A stretch of 64,000 nt of DNA from Balanoglossus misakiensis. Its lineage: Eukaryota > Hemichordata. The stretch lies in contig CM082588.2 in assembly GCA_040954595.2 (NCBI GenBank), positions 12,400,001 to 12,464,000 on the forward strand. Reading direction: 5' to 3'. Below, piece after piece: positions 31,808 to 43,701 of this stretch (its first letter is position 1; the number at the start of each line of letters is the position of its first letter). The notes under the pieces were generated by a model that did not search any database, was not told the DNA's origin, and saw only the letters and a list, made by a program, of their open reading frames with translations. Position numbers and translations under genes: made by a program.

Positions 31808-32966
31808 GTGCAGGAGCTAACCCCACATTTTGGCATAATTGTGCACTTTGGGTTAAAAGCATAAAACTTGGTACACTTATGCATTGACCCGTGGCAGCCG
31901 TTTTCTGATATGGATCCAAAATTACAGCGCCCTCTAGTGGCCAGAAAAAGACATTCATACTTAAAAATTGTGCACTTTGGGTTAAAAGCATGAAATTTGG
32001 TACAATTATTCATTGACCCATGGCGGACATTTTCCAATATGGATCCCAAAGACAGCGCCCTCTAGTGGCTAGAAACTGACATTTACACTTTTCCCTCCAT
32101 TAATGACACTTTTTGGGCAAGTTTAACACTCAGAGACAGGAATGTGGGTTGTAAAACATGCTTGCTCCCATACATTCCTTTGAATATTATCCTAATCCTG
32201 ATGTACATGCATCAGATCAATCTTGTATGTTACTAATTGAACGATTTGTTCTTCGAAATAACAACCAGTTCAATACACAAAGTCATGCAAAGGGGTAATA
32301 CAACACCTCTTCTCCAGAAAGTCAAGGGTTCTCGAGAATACAGGCAGCATCTAAAGAACATGTGCTGTGAGAAACCTAGCAAAGCTATATCAAACCAACA
32401 GAATCCCAGTGGAAATCAAGTTGGACAACTCTTAGTCAAGCCCAAGAAAAGAGTCAACCTCAGGAAATCAGTGGCCAAAAGTCATGCACATGATTCTGTA
32501 GGTGCTTTAGGTCTAGTCTGACAGCAGTGGTCATTGTTACTGTGAAGGAAGATGTAATCAAGATTGATCTGATACATGTATATCAGGATTAGGATAATAT
32601 ACACATGAATGTATGGTAGCAAGCATGTTTTACAACCCACATTCCTGTTTCTGAGTGTTACAAATGACCAAAAAGTGCCATTAATGGGGGAAAGTGTGAA
32701 TGTCAGTTTCTGGCCACAAGAGGGCGCTGTCATTTTGGATCCATATCAGAAAATGGCCGCCATGGGTCAATGCATAAGTGTACCAAGTTTCAGGCTTTTA
32801 ACCCGAAGTGCACGGTTTTTAAAGTATGAATGTCTGTTTCTGGCCACTAGAGGGTGCTGTCATTTTGGATCCATATCAGAAAATGGCCGCCATGGGTCAA
32901 TGCATAAGTGTACCAAGTTTCATGCTTTTAACCCAAAGTGCACGATTTTTTTGTTAACTGCCCCAC
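31808..32966. mobile_element. Fold-back element copy 3, chimeric at the duplication junction
   Basis: Left flank and left half equal the 54,958 copy: TTACATA/GTGCAGG, G at 32,215. Right half and right flank equal the 16,312 copy: T at 32,855, TATAAGGAAGTACT. The switch lies between about 32,215 and 32,730, inside or beside the loop. The loop ORF is at 32,237-32,521. This is the expected product of unequal crossing-over between two fold-back copies. Confidence 0.85.
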
Positions 32967-35900
32967 TATAAGGAAGTACTAATGCCCCGATTCACTGCCT
33001 CACACCATTGAGTATTGGTGCCAAATCTAACCTTAAAGCCTCAGTATTTCTCGTAGGGGCAAAATTTTGTTTGAAACGGCATCTATAATTTCTAAAAGTA
33101 GATGATATAATTGATACTGAAGCGAACAGTCATCATCCCCAGCTCTGCTGATAAACTCATACAATTTACAATATAACGAGTGAAGAATGACTTTCTCTCC
33201 GGACAGAAAGTCACGTGAGTCAGGCTCCTGTTGACACACGGAATGCAACGTAATTACACTACTGCGCATGCGTACTCAAATGTACACAAGTATCAGCAAA
33301 CAGCAACGGCGCGGCGTCCACATCCGCGTCCATAGAGTCTACGCGGAAGGGGTTTGGTCGCCCCAAATCTAGCGACTTAGCGAAGAAACGCGCACTTAGG
33401 GACGAGGTCATTTTCAAATAGGCGATACCACGCGAGGTTACCCCCCCCCCCCCTCGCCCTACTCTGGCAGTTCAGACGGGAAAGCGATTAGCAGCGTTTA
33501 ATGAGTTCGCATGCGTAATGTATCCCAATGCGATACCACACTGATTAGCACCTCGTTAGTGTACTGTTGTTTTATGTTGAAGGCTTCTGATTTCGCTGAC
33601 AGTCTTCTGCATGTACTCTTATGGGTGACAGGAGAGAGAGAATTGTGCAAGGTTATCAATACATGTATGTCTGTTTTGAACTTTCATGTCTGTTTTGGAC
33701 TGAGAGCTGTTGAATGAGGGAGAGATCTCGCACGAACGATCAGGAGGTCGCGCAGACGAAATCCTTTCATTGCGTGAAGCAACAATCTCACAATAAAATT
33801 GCAACATGAGCTGAGTAGGCCTAAGTGTCCTTTCCTGCCAACGCATGCCACAAGTGAATTTGAGAAAACTTGTTCCACATGTATAAAATCCATAGAGTAT
33901 TTCTAAAAGCTGGGGAGTTCATTCTAAGTACAACTGTTGTCTGGCTAGGGGTCCCATCTTGAACGTCACCTTATGAGTGACCCTCTGACCTAAAGCATGT
34001 TGTACAGGGAATAATGTCAACTCTGTCTTTTTAGTCTTATACAAGAAATTTGCAGTGGAAACTATATTAAAAGTTCAATTGGAGGGTTTTCAACAAAACT
34101 GAGAATTCCGGTACAGAGGTATTGGTTGGTTTCAGAAGCAATTGGAGTCATGGAAGTTCACTGCCTGCGCACCCTAGTCCGATACAATATAGGCGTGATA
34201 TCACAGTGTAACTTATACTTCCCAAGAGCGTGACTGCTTGTATGTACTGTATCAAATTCAACGATAAACCAAGTTTGCTACAAGTGTGCTATGAAGTTGT
34301 TATCAGTATCGATTACAGGTCGTAAGGTCATAAACTGTGAACATTGATTCTCTTGTACGCGTACACCCAAGCCGGCGAAAATGAAAAGATTTTACAAAAA
34401 AAAAAACAGGCCAGCGATTTTCCTCTGTTTACAGACGGAAATTTTTCGCTATACAGCCGGCTATTTTTCCGGCTTCCGACTATTTTCTACATCCCTGCTT
34501 TTAGCGAGGGCATGACCTTCTGTGGTCAGTATGGGACACTTGAGTTCGCGATTGCCTGCTTCTATAAATAACTAACATGGTCTCTTACTCAGTCGCGCAA
34601 AAGGGGAAAAATAAGACCATATTCTCGTGATTTTTTCTCTCTCAATTATTGGAGCCGTTCAGGCCATTTGCTACCGCAGGGTTACTGTTGGACTACAGGG
34701 CTGTTTAGACAATATAATGGCACTAGTTCAAGGTGTGAACGACCCCGGTAATGAGTTGCTCATGAATATTCACGTCATATAACATGAGAGGAGTTATACT
34801 ATGCGAATGCGAGGTCGGGGAAACCGCGCGCGGTACTGCCTACTTGAAAATTACATCTTCCCTAATTCGGCGAAATTACGGGAAGATAAATATATAGGAT
34901 GAAATCAGTCGATGGAACCAGATCAAATCCGAAAATGTTCTGACATCAAATGTCGAAATTGCACGTTTGCTGATCGACCGTAAGAAAGTGACCAGAGCCC
35001 TCCGAGGTCCGTATTGTTTTGATCACACGTAATCCCAAACATCTCGCGAGATTGATGCGTCATCGCTATAAGCGTTCTCGGTCACATGTACACCATGTCC
35101 AATGTAAACAAACCCGCGCATCATATCAAGTGTTACGGCAATATTTTCGACTTGCATGTAGCTACAATTGCCCAAACCTTTCTTACATCTTCATTATGTA
35201 GTATTCCATGATGAATGTACAGGAAAAACGGGCTTTTTTCGATGATGAAAAATGGATACACACGAGAAATACTGGGGCTTTAATATTCCATTCTATGCAT
35301 GTTGCTTATCATGGCAATGGCAGCCATATTGGATTTCTCTGGTATTGGGGTGTAGGGTAACAATATGTCATTTTCAATGTAAATATTTTCTGCCTGGCCA
35401 AATTAGTATTTTTTTGTAAAGCAGGAGTGTCAAGTGTTTTCATATGTTAAATTTGTACAAATCCCTGCATTGGTTTTTCTGAGGGGGGTGTTTATTTTCA
35501 GAAATTTGAGCAAAAACATGAGTAATATTGCATTTCCATTGAAAATTAGCAAAGTTTTACGTTGTATTTCAAATTTCTGCAATGATTACAACAGTTATGA
35601 GAGAGACAGTCTTTGACAAGTGCACAACTTGTAGGATCTATGTTCTGGGGCTGCAAGATTTTTTTCTAGTGGTATGATTTCATGTGTCACAGTTTTTTTT
35701 GTCAATTAAAATTACATGTGTCATTACTACACATGTATGGTTTCAAACTGACCCATCAGCAGAAGTACTTGGCAAGGGATTTTTATATTTTAACATTATT
35801 TATTGGGACAGTCTGTCTTTTTACTGGTAGTCAAATTTTGCATTTTTGTTAATTTTGACTTCCCTATATTGGCACAAGACCTGTAATTCACTTCCTGGTT

Positions 35901-36425
35901 CGTAACCCTCGAAGATAGTCCGTAAAAAGTAGTGCATTGCCTAATATTTTGAGACCTGAATTGATGCTGAATAGGATTTACCATGGATATGTAGCATTTT
36001 TGGAGAGAGCATTTTGAGATGCATTCAAAATTCCCACTGGTGTGAGAGAATGTGGTGTAATGTTGTTGTACACAGCGGAGTAATCGAAGATGAGGCGACT
36101 GTGCACTTTGGCATAATTTTTTTTCAAAATTACCACTGGGGTCGCTATTTTGATCTCTCCCGAAAAAAAAATCCATGGACTTGCCTGCACGAAAATTTAG
36201 CCTGTGCACAAACAGACCATGTTCTGACAGTAGTTAACGGGATTCGGCTCGCTCAACGTTATAAAATAGGAATATTTAGCTCAACGCTACCATTGTCATA
36301 TATGGGAAATGAATCACAGATCTTGCGCCTATATAGAGGAGTTTTAAGGTATGGTCCTATTGGATACAATTTGTCATTTTTTTTATGTTTTGGCGGGTCT
36401 AACCTAAATTCTGTCATCATTAGCA

Positions 36426-36665
36426 ATGGACCCCGACACGCTAGAGAAATACCGCACAAAGCTTCACGAAAATTCATTCTTGGCCAGCAACGGGGAGTGT
36501 CAGATATGGTGTGGTTCCTTGAAAACAGGGGGAAAATATGGAGTCACAAATGTAAAACAGTCGAGCACTTCTTCGTGGAAGTGTATTGTGGTCCATCGTG
36601 TATCATACATGGTGGACCACAATACCACAGTGGTTGTCAAAACTCTGGATAAACTCAGTGTGTAG
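36426..36665 (+). pseudogene. His-Me-finger endonuclease-like exon (copy 2)
   Basis: Same 79-codon frame as 20,934-21,173 (CQIWCGSLKTGGKYGVTNVK, VVHRVSYMVDHN), with the same truncation before the expected second half. No amino-acid difference from copy 1 was seen. Confidence 0.4.
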
Positions 36666-36808
36666 GTCACGGCCGTTTCAGGGTGTGCAGGCTTGACCTT
36701 TCGTTATCATGAAAGGTATAAGATATTATTACAGATTTGACAGTATATTTGTTCTCTGGGTAAAGTTGTACATTTTATCATATTTCTTTTCCATTGTCAT
36801 TGATTTCA

Positions 36809-36958
36809 GACTTGCTGCTGCACTACCACCCCTTGTCAAAGGACAGCTTAAGGCTTCATCCTTTGTATGTGTTGATTCAGCCAATCCATTATTTAGACGA
36901 TGAATTGCTGAAGCTCAACGTGAAGTCGCATTGCGAGAGAAGTTGACATTTTTAGGTA
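36809..36958 (+). pseudogene. Exon-like relic with in-frame stop (copy 2)
   Basis: Copy of 21,317-21,466: same acceptor, same TGA after NPLFRR, same downstream frame IAEAQREVALREKLTFL, same GTAAG donor. Function unknown. Confidence 0.35.
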
Positions 36959-37134
36959 AGTAAGTACTAATGCCCCGATTCACTGCCCTACACCTTTGAG
37001 TATTGGTGCCAAATCTAACCTTAATATTCCATTCTATGCATGTTGCTCAGCATGGCAAAATGTCATTCAGTGGCAATGGCAGCCATATTGGATTTCTCTG
37101 GTATTGGGGTGTAGGGTAACAATATGTCATTTTT

Positions 37135-37457
37135 AGGTCCCATTGGTATAGGCATATATACCATGGGACCTTATGGGATGGGTTGCGTCTGTATGTATGT
37201 ATGGATGGATGGATGGATGGATGTATGTATGTATGGAGGTATGTCTGTATGTCCGTCCACATCAAAAACTTGAAAACCGCTGCGCGTATCACCTCAATAT
37301 TTGGTGTGTAGGTGCAGGCAGGGCTGCAGATGGGAGTTTGTCCAAATGAAATTGCCAGGCCCAAAAATATGCAAATTAGCTTGTAAAATGTGAAATTGAT
37401 CAAAACTCTGTAAGTCAACAATTACTGGTCAGATTGCTTTGAAAATTGGTATGCATG
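37135..37457 (+). repeat. Repeat R1 copy in D2
   Basis: Duplicate of 21,643-21,965 with the same GGAT microsatellite and inverted GGTCCCAT end. Confidence 0.7.
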
Positions 37458-37691
37458 TACCTTATGTCAACCTCACACCGACCTGTAAGTGTTCAGTTGA
37501 TATCATGGATGTTTTATTTGTTATGAATTTTTTAGTCTTTTTATTAAATTTATACCTTTACTTATACCTCTATGGTTAAGCTATGTCCACGTCTTATTGT
37601 GGAATTCTGGTCTGTGCAATAGTCCTGTACAGTGACTGTCTATTGGTCAGTGAGCACAATGGGGCCAAAATAAATGGCAAAATGTTGGGAT

Positions 37692-38885
37692 CACCTGTAA
37701 CACCTGCTTAACACATTAATTATGTGCATACCTAATTCTGGGCTAACTAATAGGGCTGGAGGTTTCGTTCTTGTGGGACATGGATCAGTATAGGGTCAAA
37801 ATTTCTTTCCCAAATTTTGGGTGACCTCAGGTGACCTTTGACCTACTTTCCTATATCTCGGCATCCAGAGCAGGTACAGACTTGCCGTTTGGAGGGTTGG
37901 GACTAAAATTGAAAAGCCAAAATATTGGTCACCTGTGACACCTGCATATCTCATTTATTATGTGCATACCTAATTCAAGGCTAACCAATAGGGCTATAGG
38001 TTTGTTTTTTGTTGAACATGGACCAGTATAGGGTCAAAATTTCTTGCCCAAATTTTGCATAACCTCAGGTGACCTTTGACCTACTTTACCATTTCTTCGC
38101 ATCCAGAGCAGGTACAGACTTGGCGTTTGGAGGGTTAAGCCAAAATTGGGGGTCACCTGTGACACCTGCATATCTCATTAATTATGGGCATACCTAATTC
38201 CAGGCTAACCAATAGGGCTATAGGTTTGGTTTTTGTTGAACGTGGACCAGTATAGGGTCAAAATTTCTTGCCCAAATTTTGCATGACCTCAGGTGACCTT
38301 TGGCCTACTTTACCATATCTTGGCATCCAGAGCAGGTACAGACTTGGCGTTCGGAGGGTTGGGACTAAAATTGAAAAGCCAAAATTGGGGGTCACCTGTG
38401 ACACCTGCATATCTCATTAATTATGTGCATATCTAATTCCAGGCTAACCAATAGGGCTATAGGTTTGGTTTTTGTTGAACATGGACCAGTATAAGGTCAA
38501 AATTTCTTGCCCACATTTTGCATGACCTCAGGTGACCTTTGACCTACTTTATCATATCTTGGCATCCAGAGCAGGTACAGACTTGGCGTTTGGAGGGTTG
38601 GGACTAAAATTGAAAAGGCAAAATTTGGGGTTACCTGTTACACCTGCATATCTCTTTAATTATGTGCATACCTAATTCCAGGCTAACCAATAGGGCTATA
38701 GGTTTGGTTTTTGTTGAACATGGACCAGTATAGGGTCAAAATTTCTTGCCCAAATTTTGCATAACCTCAGGTGACCTTTGACCTACTTTTCCATATCTTG
38801 GCATCCAAAGCAGATATGCTTATTGCTATGTTGCTATGTGCTATGTTGGCTTGGGCCTGCTATTGCTGCTTGCAGCTATATTTTT
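37692..38885 (-). repeat. Minisatellite, ~239-bp unit, five units
   Basis: Homologue of 22,197-23,630. Units start near 37,692, 37,930, 38,154, 38,393 and 38,632. The third unit here carries the 'ttatgggcatacc' and 'gaacgtggacc' variants of the fourth unit in copy 1, so the difference is loss (or gain in copy 1) of one whole unit, copy 1's third. Confidence 0.8.
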
Positions 38886-39619
38886 TCTTTAAAACTGCTA
38901 TTAAATTTTTAATTACCAGTGGCAGGTCAGTGTCTGTCTGTCTGTCTGTTCCAGGGCTGACTGAAAGAAGTTGCTTCTCATATGTGTTTGTACAGACAAT
39001 TTTTGGTCATTTTTTTTCTAGCACCACTTGTAAGACTGCCATGACACATGACAGTTTATTGGGCATGTTCCTTGTTAATTTTTTTACATTCCATATTTCT
39101 ATATCGTAAGATCATATCTGCTTGCAATGTCACCTGTAATTTTTATTCTGGTGTGTCACTGTTTCCGCATAATCCTCAAATGCGACCACAGTGTCCTTGA
39201 CGCTATTTTTACATTGAATGGACTAGTCTGCTCAAACTTTCCTCACCAAAAATTCTGTTTAATCTTCTGTAACATGTATACTAGTATACATGTAGCTGCC
39301 TGATAGTTTGCCCTGTGTGTGTAATTGCTGAGTGACATAACGCATTCTGTGATTGGTCCAGTCACGTAACCACCAATCAGATCGCTTGTTATAAGGAGAA
39401 CTGCGCGACCTTTTACCGCATTAGCATACCTAATTTTTAGGGCTCGATATTACCTCTGAGGACGCAATATTTAAGTTGAAGTTTTTTTTTTTTATCATAT
39501 TAATGCAAGAAGACTTGCTTTTTATGTAAAAGAAATAGACCCTAATATACAGAGTGCATTTTGAAACGATAGGCAGGTCCGGCCCATAGCCTAATTCTTC
39601 ATTTTTCTGTCATGCGTAG

Positions 39620-39736
39620 GAATTGATCAGTGCTAACAACCCATGTCAAAATGGCGGCACTTGCCAACCCTAACCTTGTGTGTGGCATTGACGTGCACCT
39701 GCCAAGGATGCTATACTGGGGAGTGCTGTGAAAATT
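39620..39736 (+). pseudogene. EGF-like domain exon, frameshifted (copy 2)
   Basis: Duplicate of 24,367-24,483 with the same two frame breaks between NNPCQNGGTCQP and TCTCQGCYTGECCEN, the same acceptor and the same GTAAGT donor. Confidence 0.65.
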
Positions 39737-40125
39737 GTAAGTCAGTTTCTTTTGTCAAATTAATCAATATGTGTGGGACTGCTATACATGTATATAAAAC
39801 AGAATACTGCGATGGAAAATTCAATAACTTAATGTTTCAGTGGATATATGACTTAAAGTTAGCAGGATGCAGTAAATTCAACAGAAAGTGTAATTTCCTC
39901 TTGTGTGAGCTCTGTGCGACTGTGCCAATGAAAATCTCACCACAAACAAAAATGACAGGTATACACTGTATATTAGCAGCTTTGTCTCTGTAATAGCCAT
40001 AGTGTTTTGAAGTTGAAAACTTGCAAAGTGTGCAGTTTTATTCAGACTACAAAGGAAACATTGTTGAAACGGATTATCTGTGTACATTGTCAAACTGTAC
40101 ACTTGTCGTGAGATTTATTCTCAAT

Positions 40126-40475
40126 TATATTATATCATGCTACAGTCCGCAATTCTGATTGGTCGAGAGCTCAATCCAGCGATGCTAAAATTAAGCAATA
40201 ACACACCCCCAGCCATGGTATACCACGAGATTTTGACCAGTTCACGACATGGAGTTGAACTGGTCAAAATCGAGTGGTATACCATGGCTGGGGGTGTTTT
40301 ATTGCTATTATATTATGCCAGTATATTGAAACTTTGCATAAAACATTTAAAAAAGGCATTTTCTTTGACTATGGTATATGACCGTGGTATATGTCTAATA
40401 TATCACGGTCACGTGTCGTGTCTCGACCAATCAAATGGCGTGATTTACACCATCAATATACTGGTATAATATAAT
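40126..40475. mobile_element. 350-bp MITE with a 50-bp-arm internal hairpin
   Basis: Outer ends are inverted: TATATTATATCATGC...CTGATTGGTCGAG and, from the right, TATATTATACCAGTA...TTTGATTGGTCGAG. Inside, 40,195-40,244 and 40,256-40,305 are inverted copies with about three mismatches, separated by an 11-nt loop. The arms include ACCCCCAGCCATGGTATACC. There is no coding frame. Copy 1 of the duplication has only the left end (24,873-24,938). Confidence 0.75.
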
Positions 40476-41177
40476 ACTCAATAATGCACTGCTGGCAGTG
40501 GTAAAACGGGCTTTCTGTTTGCCACCTGGGTTTGTTCTTAGGTTGTTGTATGTGTTTACACTCATCATGTTTATTGTAGAACCAGGGTCGATCAGTGAGG
40601 CAACTGCTGTTTGTTCTATCTGCACTATTACTCGAGGCCTCCTGCCATTCGATTGTTGTACAGTGAAGCAGTATTCATCTCCCGAGCTGTCTTCCACTTT
40701 ATGCACACCTTTGACAGTTTCATCCTTGTCTACCCTATTTGCCTTGCCTCTTGATCGGCAGCATTTGGAAAAATGGTGAGGTTTGTCACATTTCCTGCAT
40801 GACTTGCCTTTAGCTGGACATACTGAGTCATGTGGATAGGTGCCACCACAATAATAACAAGTGGACGGTCCTTTCGCTGGCTGCTGATGAGCTCTCTTTT
40901 GTTTATTTGGTTTCGGGCGTTGATGGCGCTGTTTTCTGACCGCATTCACAGATGCCATATCTGCAAGATTATTTTGGGTTTTCTCCTCAATCCCACTAGC
41001 CTGAACCTCTGATACCTCAAACGAACGGGCTATACTCAGTAGATTCTCTAGTGTCGTCTCCTCCCGAAGAGCACGACGTCTGAGACGGGCTGATGTGAAT
41101 CCTCGTATGATTTGTGATTTGACCTCTTGATCCTTATTGGTGAAGTCACATATGTTTCTGCTAGGCGTTGCAAACAA
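40431..41177 (-). pseudogene. Gypsy nucleocapsid and truncated protease (copy 2)
   Basis: 248-codon frame equal to 24,918-25,640 apart from few substitutions (for example CRKCDKPHHFSKC, where G becomes D in the knuckle). Its last ~13 codons run into the MITE and are not native. Confidence 0.7.
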
Positions 41178-41703
41178 GTGTGATAGGCATCAATCGATTC
41201 GCCGTTGTTTTGTATGGTGTCTCTGAAGATGAATCGTTCGTATTCAATGTTCTGTTTGGGTGAGAAGTACGACGTAAGCTTTAATTTGGCTGTTTTACAG
41301 CTCGTTCCTGTATCTGGTAGAGTATCAAAGATGTCGGAAACTTCCTGACCTGCCCAGTGCAATAGCAGTGCATGTTGTCGCTTGTCATCTGTAATGTTGA
41401 ATGCGACAAATGCGTTTTCTACTCTAGCCATGTACTTTTTCCATCTCGTACTGGTGGTTGTCGGGTCTGAATGAACAGGAAAACTCATTGACGGCTAGCT
41501 GATTCTCCATGTTCTCCGTCCTCGTCGCCAAATATAGAATCGTGGGTGGGCAATAATGACAACACGAGACACCAAGTCCGGCATGTAAGAGTGAGAGTGC
41601 CTAGCCTCGTTCATGCAATTTATTCATAATGACCCGAATGTTGCATTACGTCATTTTACAGAATGTATAAAGTATAGATGCTCACTAGTGTTTGGACACT
41701 ACA
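40476..41703 (-). mobile_element. Ty3/Gypsy-type retroelement fragment, copy 2
   Basis: Duplicate of 24,939-26,169: LTR about 41,533-41,703 (TGTAGTGTCC start), primer-binding-like TGGCGACGAGG at 41,518-41,530, gag, two zinc knuckles, truncated protease. It has the same one-base frame break in gag near 41,157. A 3-nt difference lies near the gag start. Confidence 0.75.
41048..41488 (-). pseudogene. Gypsy gag, N-terminal part (copy 2)
   Basis: 146-codon frame with the same capsid-like sequence and the same downstream frame break as 25,511-25,954. Confidence 0.7.
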
Positions 41704-41904
41704 ATATACATGTGACTGCAGTGTCTTTCCAATCATGAATTTGCAAGGTGTCCTTCGGAGAAAATCTTTTGATTCTCTTTTCTGATTTGCTTTGCATATT
41801 TAACTTAATGATCTCATTTGTTGGAATTCCCTGTCTCAAATTTTTGATGATCAGTCTCTGCCCCATTGCTCATCGTCCCAACTTTCTTGTGTATTGAAAA
41901 CCAG

Positions 41905-42029
41905 GAATCAACCAATATGTGATCCCAATCCATGCTTGAACAGTGGTTTTTGCCAGATGACATCTGGATCATGTGAACTGTACACATGTTTCTGTCAGAA
42001 TTGTTACACTGATGACCTTTGTGAACAAA
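41905..42029 (+). CDS. EGF-like domain exon, intact (copy 2)
   Basis: Duplicate of 26,371-26,495, with the same borders and the CDPNPCLNSGFCQM...CFCQNCYTDDLCEQ cysteine pattern. The only difference noticed (CCG to CCA) is silent. If the duplication is real, the host gene carries this EGF exon twice. Confidence 0.7.
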
Positions 42030-42639
42030 GTAAGTTTTGATTTATTGTCTTGGGTTAATAATTTATACAGTTCAAAGTATCACCATTTCTTTCAATGTGT
42101 AGATTTTTTTGTTTTTCGCTACAAGTGTAATCAAGATCTGCATGAAAATTTGGGTCGCTGTTCTAGTTTTAAATGTATACTTAACTACTATCAATAATCA
42201 CGAACACAATCCTGGGTTTGGGGGTCAAAGGTCAACTGCCTTTAATGACAAATTGACAGGCTACACAGCCAAATACGCCAAACTTGAAATACAACAATCA
42301 ATACTGAACAAGAAACAGTGAGAACAAACAAGAAGCAGCAAATAGGGTGGGTGGGTGGGTTTTTTGCGTTGAACAAGTGTGGCTATGCTAAGCAAGATGG
42401 CGACTGCCACAGCCTCGTACCAGGACTAGGGGAGAGCCACCTCGTACCCGCCCATTTAAATTGCAATAAAACAGAGTGTTATTGTCCACTTAAATGTATG
42501 CTTAACTACTATCAATAATCACGAAGACAATCCTGGGTTTGGGGGTCAAAGGTCAACTGCCTTTAATGACAAATTGACAGGCTACACAGCCAAATACACC
42601 AAACCCCCAAACACCAGGACTACCAGCCCTCATCATTAA

Positions 42640-43632
42640 CTAAGCAATAGCTAGGGCCATGGATTTGGCAACTTTAAGCTTAGTGGCTTCGTTAGCAACT
42701 GTATAACGTTCGTACGCATTGGAGCTCCAGTCGCCCTGCAATTTGATCAGGACTGGAGGGATACCCAGGTTAAAGGCAAATGTGGCTCCTCCTCTGCGGA
42801 AGGAATGACCAGAGTAATCGGCAGGTTTGAAACCGCAATCACTTAACACTGATTTATGTGTCTTTGTAAATTTGGAGTGGGTTAGGGTACGCAAAAGGGG
42901 GGCCTGTTTACCCACGGAAGCAGCATAAGAAAACAAGTGAGCTGACCTGGAATGAGCTGGAGAAAGGTTAACCATATTTTGGTAGGCCATGATAGGGCAA
43001 AGGCAAGAATTTGGAACATTACTGAGTGGCAGCGTTAAAACACGCTGGCCGTACTGAATAGTTTTTGTGTGTCTAATTGTCAGCTTTGCACCAAAATCAC
43101 AAATTACAAAGTCATCTCTGCGCAAGTACTTGTCTGTAGCAGGCAGTCTATCTGTTGCGCTGAGCAGAGTACTCTTTCTGGCAAATGTGAAGAAGGCGAT
43201 CAAGCAGGCACACCAAAATGTCGCGTTAAATGGGATGGTGAGATCAAGCCTAGCATGAACATCTTCCAGAATACGTGGTGTAATTGGTAACTTCTGCTTT
43301 GGGGGTACTCCATGAGTGCGAGCGATGCCGCGTTTGACAATTTCCAAGAGCCAGTTGTCCTCCAGTGGGTAGGGCGCCCCGGCCTCTGCATGTATTAAAC
43401 GAACAACATTGAGGTAGCCTGGGATGCTTGTTGGCTTTAAGGTCCGGGCTAAGAATACCGCATAGCGACAGACTGTGAGGTGTGTACAGGGAACTGGACG
43501 GAGTCCGAAATACAGACAGAAGCGTAGATAGGCCAGTCGTTGTGAGCTGTAGGTACGCTTTGTAGACTCCGCGTAGGCTGCTCCCTTGTATGAGGCAATG
43601 TCGCTATCCAGCTTCTGAATTTGGTGTTGCAC
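42640..43632 (-). CDS. Tyrosine recombinase of the Ngaro-type element (330 aa)
   Basis: Integrates the element by site-specific strand exchange. The N-terminal core-binding part is AESTKRTYSSQRLAYLRFC to IPGYLNVVRLIHAEAG. The catalytic domain has FFTFARKSTLL (first catalytic R), LTIRHTKTIQYG (K-bearing strand), GHSFRRGGATFAF (H-x-x-R), LQGDWSSNAYERYTV (W/H position and the Y nucleophile). No internal stop. It overlaps the end of the RT-RNase H frame by ~180 nt. The first copy of the duplication has lost 780 of these 993 nt. Confidence 0.9.
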   Translation of the reverse strand: MQHQIQKLDSDIASYKGAAYAESTKRTYSSQRLAYLRFCLYFGLRPVPCTHLTVCRYAVFLARTLKPTSIPGYLNVVRLIHAEAGAPYPLEDNWLLEIVKRGIARTHGVPPKQKLPITPRILEDVHARLDLTIPFNATFWCACLIAFFTFARKSTLLSATDRLPATDKYLRRDDFVICDFGAKLTIRHTKTIQYGQRVLTLPLSNVPNSCLCPIMAYQNMVNLSPAHSRSAHLFSYAASVGKQAPLLRTLTHSKFTKTHKSVLSDCGFKPADYSGHSFRRGGATFAFNLGIPPVLIKLQGDWSSNAYERYTVANEATKLKVAKSMALAIA

Positions 43633-43701
43633 AAGTCCTGTAGCAGGAAATGATATGTGTTGTAAGACATGTATAAATGCCAGTTATTGACAAGGTCAAT
43701 G

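Noticed and set aside
40498-40779. 93-codon plus-strand ORF (also 24,961-25,242)
   Set aside because: Antisense shadow of the Gypsy nucleocapsid, which has zinc knuckles and a protease start on the minus strand.
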